Below, piece by piece: positions 34,179-42,059 of a stretch of 42,059 bases of DNA (position 1 is the first letter of the stretch; each line of letters begins with the position of its first letter). The position numbers and the translations under genes are program-made. The stretch is from Clavulina sp. PMI_390. Lineage: Eukaryota; Basidiomycota; Agaricomycetes; Cantharellales; Hydnaceae. The notes beneath the pieces were generated by a model, which was not told the origin of the DNA, ran no database searches, and worked only from the letters and a program-made list of their open reading frames with translations. The stretch lies in NCBI GenBank assembly GCA_015039315.1, contig WIDE01000130.1, positions 21,655 through 63,713 of the forward strand, written 5' to 3'.

Positions 34179-35811
34179 ATGGCCTTCGTCTCCTTGCAAT
34201 CGTTGCCAATAGAGCTAATGCTTGAAATTGTGGCGTATCTTGACGTCATCAGCATCATCCGTCTCTCTTGGGTAGCATAGGTTTCAATCTCCAAAGCCAG
34301 ACTGTTGTGCCTAATCGGTCGATTGTCGTCTTAGGTCTCAAAAAGATATTACGAAGTTCTTGGAGCTTCCCCAATATTCTGGTCTCGATATTGTCGTATT
34401 CTTCTTCATGATGAACGTCTACCAGCGTCATGTTTTGACCTGGACAATCTCAGTGTATCTGAACTCATCCGATTAGCAACTCGTTCCGAGAGGATAGCGC
34501 GCGCTGCTGATCCCCGATACTGGTTGAGTCCGCTCCATGCTCAAAGGGCCCAATTTCAGTTAAGCCACGACCCGAATTTCAGCATCAGGCCATCGAATAT
34601 TCACCAGACTCCGGGTGGTCGATGGGTACTGGCGCTAGCGCACCGTGAAGAAGATGATTCACTACATATAATGTGCTGGGACTCCAAGCGAGCCAGCGAA
34701 CATAGCTCTCCTCCGATTTTTCCTATCGCGTCTACGCTGGTCAGGCCTTTTGGGCCAGCTAGCATGGGCGTGGAATATCGACTCTGGCCTCCAACATATG
34801 ATGTAAACTCACAGAAATATTCTTGTCTCATCACCGCGGTTGCTAGAATCATGGGGTATGTGCCTCAAAGTATCTTCATTGCATTGCTCCGCTAAACCTC
34901 CTAGTATTAGGATATTCCGTTTTAGGCAGTGGTCTGCGACCGCAATTGAATTCCAGTGTATTGAGGACCATGCTCCGTCTTTCCACCCCGTGGAACACTC
35001 CCATACTTGGGTGCAAGCTTTTGGAGCTGGTTTTAGACCCTCTGGCCGCTGGGCAACTATTGAGAGGATCAGCGACAAGACCACCTCGCGTGTTTGGGAC
35101 TCTCAAAGCGGTCAGATAAGGGATTATCCTATGGATCCTCCTGCCCCAAGAAAACTTGAAAGCATGCTTGCGACTCATGATGGGCTCATAATGCGAGTGC
35201 AGGGAGAACTTCGTGCAAGCTATCTTCTCCTCCACTTCTCAACACCTGCGACGAGCACAACTACTGGCGCCTGCTCCACCAAGATAAGAGTCCATAGGAC
35301 AAAGGGCGGCGTCGTTCCCCGACCTCCTCGTGACCTAGAATACTCCATTTTCACTTCCGGAACAATTCGGCTTCTCGAAAATGTCACGGCTACTCTCGTT
35401 CAGGTCGAGTGTTCCACAATTGCATATCGCTTCGACATTACTGTGGCCGTTTGTCAGGACGGGACCGTCCACACTTTACCCGAGGATGATTGGCGTTGGA
35501 ATGAACATCTTGTCCCCCTTTGGACATCCAAGCCATCAAGCCACTTTAGCATCGCTTCTGAGAAACCTCCGAGTCCTATCTTTGGTTCTGACATGGTGGC
35601 TCAGGGGGCTGAAGCCCTCTCTCTGATGTACACCCCAAGAGCTCATAGCAGCGAACGTCGAGCGGTACTAAGCGTGCCATTTCGAGAATCTGATCCTGGG
35701 ACCACAATGGACAAGCACTGTCAAAGTGTTTGCGCGCGTTCCGGCGTGTGGATGTTCGTTCAGAGTAGTAGCGATGACAAGCATACCATCATACTCATTC
35801 GATATGAGTGA
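34179..35811 (+). CDS. F-box protein, array copy F
   Basis: Exons 34179-34271, 34335-34855 and 34926-35811, 499 aa. F-box: SLPIELMLEIVAYLDVISII. An out-of-frame ATG at 34174 lies five bases before the chosen start, which is set by alignment of the F-box with other copies. Exon 2 (VSKRYYEVLGASPIFWSRYC) contains LATRSERIARAADPRYW and PGGRWVLALAHRE. Exon 3 contains PSGRWATIERISDKTTSRVWD, SQSGQIRDYP, TSGTIRLLENV and SGVWMFVQSSS, and ends in RYE. Groups with E and G. Confidence 0.85.
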
Positions 35812-36097
35812 GCATGGATCGAACCTCTTCCTACAACAAGCACATATTCAAATTTACTACGCCCCCGACCGTGCTCGCTGCTGCCAGAGAATAGAAGCTT
35901 CGAATTTACCAGTGCAGAGAGGATATCGGGATCTTGCCTTTCCGGCAGCAACACAACTTCAACCATCGTCTAGTCATAGTCTATCTACAACAGACATTGT
36001 TGTTTCTCTGACCCCTGGAATTCATCAACACCACCCCTATCAGTCGTCAATCAATGGCCAACGCAAACTCTCACGCCAAGCCCGATCTTCCTAATGT

Positions 36098-36626
36098 CTA
36101 ATACGTGATGGTGGACGTTACAGGAGGTGTGGCAGTCACTGTGGACGTGTATGCCGTCACCGTCCAGGTGTATGATGGGTCAGGCCCGTACTGAGTGGAC
36201 ACCTCGCTAGTAGTGACAGTTGGGAGGGTGCAAGGGCTTTCGCGTGGTTCAAGAGCGCGTGCGGCAATGGAGGTCGTGGAGTGAACAACGACCCAGGATG
36301 TGGGAGTGTAGGTCGTGACTATAGAAGTCCAGGAGGGAGGTGGATATTCATCCCCAAATTAATTATCATGGCTATACGACGGGAGCCCAATTAAATCGCC
36401 ACATGCCTTGATCAAGGGTGGTTGTGGTAGTGCAGCATGGCTAAACGCCGGTGGTCGTGGTGGAGTAATAGTCTGTCACTGTACGAGGGCACTCACTGTT
36501 CAAACCGTTTGATGGTCAGATCACAAAAAGGGCAGTAAAGATGCTAGGGACTCACGATTGAAGTTGAGCGGAAACTCCTGCCGCAAAAGCCAAGGCCAAA
36601 ACAACAGCTTGGACGCGAGCTAACAT
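36098..36626 (-). pseudogene. small secreted Thr-rich protein, copy s4, in-frame stop
   Basis: Exons 36556-36626, 36407-36495 and 36098-36318 sum to 381 nt and align with s3. The signal peptide is intact (MLARVQAVVLALAFAAGVSA), followed by QLQSECPRTVTDYYSTTT. In exon 2 the codon matching Tyr of s3's LYPCC is TAG, so translation would end after about 42 residues. The rest (PCCTTTTTLDQ, LEPRESPCTLPTVTTSE, SYTWTVTAYTSTVTATPPVT) remains open to a normal stop, which points to recent inactivation. Intron 2 has a GC donor (CAAG|GCATGT) like s3. A TATATA is at 36699-36704, about 75 bases upstream. Confidence 0.6.
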
Positions 36627-37352
36627 GTTTTGGATGGGACTAAGGCTGAAAGAAGCGAGAGGATAGTTAAGCTTCACAGATAGGCTTGGCAGCCCCAGTA
36701 TATACAGGTGTGTCTTCATTCAATGATGATTTACGTACTACTGGCAGCAATCAATACGTATATGGTGCCGTGCAACCCTAGCTCCGTTCGTATTGGGGAT
36801 AAGAAACGATCAGAAACTCTGAACAAAGTTGTTTCCACGCAAGTCACAGTGTGATCATTTACCCCAGTTATATTACGTCAATCTCGGGAGGATGACCGAA
36901 CCCTAGGACCGACAGCATCGGTGCGGAACTCATGTAGGATCGGAGCGAGCAGGGGCCAGGGCCATAATGGTTAGACCTGTAGACCGTGGACCATAGATTT
37001 TCCAGTGGCGGAAGAGTTCGATAGTGCTCGAGGCCCCCACAAGAAACGTGGTGAGATCCCGCTAGGATGCACTCAGAAAGTCGCCAGCGGCAATGGCGGT
37101 GTAGCGGTGTCGTACTACTCGCAGGTCTGAAGCGTGAAGACAAAGCGGATTGGAATGAATGGAGTCGGGATCTAGTGTGGAAGATTGGAAGAGACCCTTC
37201 AGGAGTGATCCTTCATCGCGCACTCGCTCTCCTTTGGTAAGAATAGTATTAGTTTCTAGCAACATTGTAATTGTGTGTTGTGCGAGTGTAACGCCAAATT
37301 TGCAAACTCAACGGGTGGCCAAACATTGCGTCCGCTGAGCAAACGACGTGCC
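36627..37352. promoter_or_regulatory. spacer s4-G with promoter blocks
   Basis: Near s4: TATATA at 36699-36704 and the shared block TTTACGTACTACTGGCAGCA starting at 36730. Near copy G: TTGTGTGTTGTGCGAGTG...CGCCAAATTTG...CCAAAC at 37271-37324. No gene was recognised in 36780-37260. Confidence 0.4.
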
Positions 37353-39031
37353 ATGTCTCATTTTCCTCTGGAATCGCTGCCAATAGAGCTACTCCTCATG
37401 ACTGTCACATATCTCGATATCATCTCCATTATTTGTTTCTCTTGGGTAACTATCGGCGGCTTCGAGCCTAAACACACAGATTGTCCTAACTGTATATGCT
37501 GACATGTCGCCAGGTTTCTAGGATGTGTTATGAAACTATTGGAGCGTCTCTACCTTTTTGGGCGAGATACTGTCGCATCCTTCTTCATGACGAGTGCCTG
37601 CCGTGGGGATGCTTCAACCTCGACGCTCTCAGCGTTTCCCAGCTCGTCCGGCTGGCGACTCGTTCTGAAAGGATTGCACGCGCCGCTGACCCACGGTACT
37701 CTCTGGGCCTTCCTTATTCCCAGAGAGCGCAGTTCCAGCTAGGGCACGACGCAAATTTCTGGATCCAACCGTCGAATATTCATCGAGCTCCAGGTAGCCG
37801 TTGGGTAGTAGCCCTTGCTCTTGATACCAGTGATTATTCACTGCATATGATGTGCTGGGACTCTGCTGGGGCTAAATCAGATGCCTCCCCCTTACTCTTT
37901 CCAGTTGCATCGTCGCATATTGATACTCCTGCAACAACGGGCACGAGGCCTCGGACCATACACAAACTCCACTCTCTGACATATGATCCAGTCTCACAAT
38001 CATATTCTTGCTTGATACATGTACATGTAATTGGCAGGATGCCAGGGTAAATGTCTCATAGGTTGTTCATTCTACTCCCTCACTGACCTTTCCAATTCAG
38101 ATCATTACGTTTTATCGATTCCTTCGCAATCCGAACCGAGTTGCGCTGCACAGAGTGCGGCATTCCTCATTTCACCTTCCCCGAGAGTTCCATCACATGG
38201 ATTCAAGCTTCTAAAACCAGGTTCCTCCCTGCTGGCCGTTGGGCCGTCGTTGAGTACCCACAAGGCGAGCCAAGATCGCTCGTGTGGGATTCTCAAAGCG
38301 GCCAGATCAACGAGTATCCCGTTCAACCTCATAACTATGATGAGTCTGATTTCATCCAAAAATTCGAAACCATTGTCGCTACCTATGATGGCGTTGTGAT
38401 TATGATACAGGGTGAGGTGAAGGTCGACACTCTCGTTCTCCACCTCTCCGCACCTTTAGCGACGAGTCAGAAGACACTGACACACTCAAGGACCATTGAA
38501 GTCTTTGGGTCCATTGAAACTGGCACTTTCGGGACCCTCGAATATTTACACTACCACGTATTCACTTCTGGTACCATGCGCCTTCTTGAGAACTGCACTG
38601 CGACGCTCGTTCAAGTCGAATGCGACGCTGGCGCGTATCACTTTTGCACGGCAGTAGCTGTATCTAAAGATGGGATCGTCCGGGAAATTAGTGAGCATCC
38701 TTGGCGGTGGAACGAACATCTCATCTCTCTGTGGACATACCGACCAGGGTACCACTTCATCCTCACGACGGGGGAGCCTCCTATGGAGGGAATCACGACT
38801 GACTCAGTGACTCTGAATGACGATGCTCTCTTCTTGACGTGCATCCCCCGAGTAGTCAGGTACTCCGAGGGCGATAGACGCGAAGTGCTGAGAATACCAG
38901 TCCAAAAGTCCGATGCTGGTATCACGATGAACAAGAGTTGCCAAAGCACTTGTATGCGGTCAGGCGTCTGGATGTTTGTCCAGAGCAGCAACAATAACAA
39001 GCACACCGTGATGCTGGTTCACTATGATTGA
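37353..39031 (+). CDS. F-box protein, array copy G
   Basis: Exons 37353-37445, 37514-38046 and 38101-39031, 518 aa. F-box: SLPIELLLMTVTYLDIISII, followed by CFSW where others have RLSW. Exon 2 is 12 nt longer than standard because of extra residues before the intron (HVHVIGRMPG). Exon 3 holds PAGRWAVVEYPQGEPRSLVWD, SQSGQINEYP, TSGTMRLLENC, CQSTCMRSGVWMFVQSS and ends in HYD. In exon 2 the usual PGGRW is PGSRW. Last gene of the array; no secreted-protein copy follows it. Confidence 0.85.
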
Positions 39032-39424
39032 GCCTCACCATGTGTGTGACTTCTTAAGGCCAGGCAGTATTATTGTAGCAGGACTAATCGATATTATGGC
39101 AGTATGAAGAGATGGGGCGTTCTGGACCCCTGCCATACCATGCTGGGAGCCCACCATCTCTTTGTCATGAAGCTATGGTCGTCGGGACAATGGTGCTTCT
39201 ACAAAGCAGTGCGGTCGCTCTATTTTCCACTCTACTTGTGTTCAAACCACCTCTTGTCTGCTCTGTCCCATATAAGAACCCCCAAACTTGCCTCTCGCTC
39301 TTCACCATCCCACAATTCTCACTCTTACCAAGGATCTAAGCACTACATCGCCAACTCCCCACCCATATCTCGTGCAATCCCCTATTACCCAAACCTACAC
39401 ACAACTCTTACCCTATCTCACCCA
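39032..39424. promoter_or_regulatory. end of array and promoter of the next gene
   Basis: Holds the 3' UTR of copy G and a TATAAG at 39271-39276, about 150 bases before the ATG at 39425, followed by a long C/T/A-rich leader. An open frame continues upstream of 39425 to 39104, but its composition looks like UTR. Confidence 0.4.
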
Positions 39425-39832
39425 ATGAGTTCTTCACCCGAGGTTCCCTCCTGTGGTTGCACCCTGTGCCAACGAGCCAGCGCCGAAGCACTCGCGCAAA
39501 TCTCACCCACGATGAGGAATCCCCCTGCTGCACCCAAAGACTCTCCCCGTCGCCCAAGTCTCCAATCGCGACTTGAGTCTCCAACCGCAGCACCCGTCGC
39601 TCCACGCCAGCAAAAGTGGACAGAAGAAGACGCCAAAAAGGCTGCAGACGCCCTGCTCCATCGAGAGTACGTGCAGCGTCACCGCGAGTGGATGGAGCGG
39701 ATAAACGAGGAGATGAAGCGGTACCTTGAGGAGGGGCCAACCATGACTAAAGAAGAAGAGCGCAAGATATACCAAAATAGACCGGCCAGAATCATTTCTT
39801 TTGAGCCCCCAGTGGACTCCGACGAGGATTAA
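39425..39832 (+). CDS. small hypothetical charged protein
   Basis: Single exon, 135 aa from the ATG at 39425. I do not recognise it. The N-terminus has a compact cysteine group (SCGCTLCQ), then a Pro/Ser-rich disordered stretch, then a long charged helix (DAKKAADALLHREYVQRH and EWMERINEEMKRYLEEG) likely to form a coiled coil, and an acidic end (DSDED). No signal peptide or membrane segment. An in-frame extension to 39104 would give 242 aa, but a TATAAG at 39271 and the leader-like composition make the shorter start more likely. Confidence 0.55.
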   Translation: MSSSPEVPSCGCTLCQRASAEALAQISPTMRNPPAAPKDSPRRPSLQSRLESPTAAPVAPRQQKWTEEDAKKAADALLHREYVQRHREWMERINEEMKRYLEEGPTMTKEEERKIYQNRPARIISFEPPVDSDED

Positions 39833-40259
39833 GGAATGGTTCCCGGTTCGGCTTGCTGTGAGCCTGCGCCTGCCAGTGGTCGAGTCCATGCTCTTCCTAT
39901 AGTCCTCGCCTTTGTTGTTAGCCTGTTTCTACGATATGTCCCTCCTGCCACTACGAGTGGTTCGAAACAATATTCTCTATAATTGTCATTCCTCCATTCG
40001 CACACCTTACAATAATCCTATGAGACTAACAAAGCTCAGTAGTGACTTTGTTCAGAGACAGCATTCAGCGCCTTGATATCGAGAAACTCAAGTGATAACT
40101 GCTCCCAAAGCGTTTCTCGGACCATAGGTCAAGCGCCAAGGCAGCCTTCGTATTCCCATTGTTCGAAAAAAATACGATCAGATCAACTTCCAAGCTTGAT
40201 TCCATAAAATACAATAATGCCCCTCTGATAATAAGCAAAACCAATCTACGCTCGATCCC
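39833..40259. other. convergent 3' intergenic region
   Basis: Lies between the stop of the small hypothetical gene and the distal terminal exon of the cyclophilin gene. No gene or repeat seen; should hold both 3' UTRs. Confidence 0.35.
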
Positions 40260-42026
40260 TCAATCCACTCTGCTCCCACTGCCCACAGGCAAAGGCAGGT
40301 AATCCTCAGCCTTACCCTTCCCTCCTCGGAGGTTGGCAAGGCGCGCACGGATTTGCACTCCGTAGAAGCGGTAGATGACGACACCACCAGCAACAAGGAC
40401 GATGAAGGCGAGGAAAGAGGTGACGGAGGAAGAGGTGGGGACGGGGATAGATGAGGAGGAAGTGGCAGAAACTGCGGGCTCAGGAACAGCGGCGTCTACC
40501 TCGGGCTGCAGGTTGGTCCAATGGAATTAGTCAGTGATGGTTAGCAAGGTGGAAGATTCACGGGTCAGCACAGGGATGATTCGTCAAAGCATGGCAGGTT
40601 CAGCACAAGCAGGCAATGCACGGATAAGAGCAAGTGATCACGCAGCGGATTAGAGAGCAATTTTTCAAAACAATACGTCACGACGCATCCAATTATTCCA
40701 TTCATAGTAGGAGCACATTTTTTGTGGTGGAAGTTCCACGAAGAAGATATGACGAAGGAAGAAGTTAACGAAGTTAACAACGACGCTTAGAGATCCTCTT
40801 TGGGCGGCACCTTTTCGCCAGCAGCAGCCTCGGGAGTCTCCTGGGGAGGAACAGGGAGCTATAGGTAAGGGGAAGAAGATCTCAGCAATGTAATCACAAC
40901 AGAAACAGGGTATGATGGAGAGCTCACCTCGCCAGCGTCGGCGACGATAACATCAACAGTGGGCCTATCTTGGGCACCCTTGCTCACGTTTTCTAGAGTG
41001 GAAAGATTTAGTTACACTGGGGAGTGCTGGGTGACGCGAGGTGAGTGCTTACCGATAGCGTGGACAACGTCCATACCGTCGATGACGCGACCAAAGACGA
41101 CGTGACGGCCATCGAGCCAGGAGGTCTTGACGGTGGTGATGAAGAATTGCGAGCCTTAGAGAAGAAATGTCAGTCGGGCAAGCTACATTGACTAGATGAG
41201 TCTCAAGTACCGTTGGTGTCCTAGTTAGAGTCAATTGAATTAGTGAGAAAGAACTTCGGGTGAATAATGCGTCAGCACATACCTTGCCAGAGTTAGCCAT
41301 GGAGAGAACGCCAGGGCCGGTGTGCTTTAGCTTGCTAGATATCGAGGTGAAATACATCAGTCAAGCCGAAAGACTACTTGCGTGGGTGTAAGGCGACGCA
41401 CAAGTTCTCATCCGCAAATTTGTCTGAACAAGCACGACCGTCAATATTCGCCAAAATCACAGCGATGTAGAGGAATACTCACTGCCGTAGATAGACTTGC
41501 CACCAGTGCCATCACCGCGAGCTGGAGAAAAATTGATGAGGGAAACTCATATTGACACGTAGCATTTCTCCACGTACTGAAGTCACCACCCTGGATCCTG
41601 TGGTTCACACGACAGCGTCAGCACAAGTTCATGGCGTGAACAGAACAAAAGCAGCATACATGAAGTCTTTGATAACACGGTGGAACTTGGAGCCCTTGTA
41701 GCCCATACCTTCCTCGAGAGGAGTACCATCCTTCTTGACACCAGTTGCCAGCGCACGGAAGTTCTCGGCAGTCTTGGGAACAGAGCCGCCGTAGAGACCC
41801 ATGGTGACTGCACGAAGAGTTTAGTATTGAGCATATGAGCACGGGGAAGAGGATGGGTAGACTGACTCCTGCCCATGGACTCGTCACCATGCTTGATGTC
41901 GAAGTAGACGACGCTGGTAATCTTGGGTTGCTTTACGGGCTTGTCGGCGTCGGCGGCATTGACGCGAGCATCAAACGCCCAGATGGCGAAGAGCAAGACG
42001 AGGAAGGGGGCGAAGCGATAAATCAT
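40260..42026 (-). CDS. cypB: ER/secretory cyclophilin (peptidyl-prolyl isomerase) with two candidate last exons
   Basis: Starts at ATG 42024-42026 with a signal peptide ([20 protein letters not shown]). Exons then give [106 protein letters not shown] and [13 protein letters not shown]. The catalytic Arg (FHRV), the SQFF segment and the cyclosporin-contacting Trp ([11 protein letters not shown]) are present, so an active prolyl isomerase of the secretory pathway is expected. DTNG comes from a 10-nt micro-exon at 41211-41220. After [10 protein letters not shown] the frame can enter exon 40787-40858, ending PPKEDL, or exon 40260-40505, ending in a Ser-rich linker, one membrane segment ([16 protein letters not shown]) and a basic cytosolic tail. 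Both keep phase 0. Confidence 0.9.
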
Positions 42027-42059
42027 TTGGTTGTAAGGGTTCGCAATAGCCCACTCGTG

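Larger units (their letters stand above)
21209..39031 (+). repeat. tandem array of seven F-box paralogues (A-G) with interleaved secreted-protein copies
   Basis: Seven homologous genes in the same orientation start at 21209, 23319, 25537, 27717, 31065, 34179 and 37353. Each has an F-box exon (93 nt, 102 in C), a second exon of 521 nt (512 in E, 533 in G) and a last exon of 883-949 nt, with intron 1 in phase 0 and intron 2 in phase 2. A-C are spaced by about 0.5 kb; D-G by about 1.5 kb because a minus-strand small secreted protein gene lies between them. E, F and G share features absent from A-D (VLGAS-type start of exon 2, SQSGQI), so two subgroups exist. Confidence 0.9.

Noticed and set aside
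21209..39031. The regular array as a CRISPR or satellite repeat
   Set aside because: Units are 1.5-3 kb, contain spliced protein genes, and differ strongly in sequence.
39104..39424. N-terminal extension of the small hypothetical protein
   Set aside because: A TATAAG at 39271 and leader-like composition lie inside it; the start at 39425 fits better.

Overview
This window is nuclear DNA of a filamentous basidiomycete. Genes are split by many short introns (mostly 45-110 nt, GT..AG), there are two micro-exons, and the recognisable genes are fungal: a Ras-associating adenylate cyclase with LRR, PP2C-like and cyclase domains, plus TTI2, SWD1 and CDC26 relatives. F-box genes in this style suggest Agaricomycotina; a Rhizoctonia/Ceratobasidium-type fungus is only a guess. 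No rRNA, tRNA, CRISPR or bacterial-type operon was seen. All exon models were made by eye from splice signals; for every multi-exon model whose exons were all placed, the exon lengths sum to a multiple of three.

Left part (1-7336): the 3' end of an F-box-type gene, a possible 53-aa ORF, a small secreted protein with a tandem CX3C pattern, an eight-exon TTI2 homologue on the minus strand, and a probably N-terminally incomplete LRR/F-box-type gene.

Housekeeping block (7337-20798): adenylate cyclase (-), methylthioribose-1-phosphate isomerase MRI1 (+), the COMPASS subunit SWD1 (-), the APC/C subunit CDC26 (-) and a PRA1-family Rab acceptor (+). Adenylate cyclase/MRI1 and CDC26/PRA1 are divergent pairs; MRI1/SWD1 converge. 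These genes act in separate processes (cAMP signalling, methionine salvage, H3K4 methylation, cell cycle, vesicle traffic).

Expanded block (21209-39031): seven head-to-tail paralogues (A-G) of one F-box protein family, all with three exons, the same intron phases and nearly the same exon lengths. In the right half a second paralogous family, a small Thr-rich secreted protein on the opposite strand, lies between the F-box genes: a 3' relic (s1), two intact copies (s2, s3) and one copy with an in-frame stop (s4). The duplicating unit therefore seems to have carried two genes. Both families keep recognisable upstream blocks. This F-box/secreted-protein array is the most notable part of the window.

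Right end (39032-42059): a small hypothetical protein (+) and an ER-type cyclophilin (-) that has two possible 3' terminal exons, one ending in a KEDL-like tail and the other encoding a membrane anchor.
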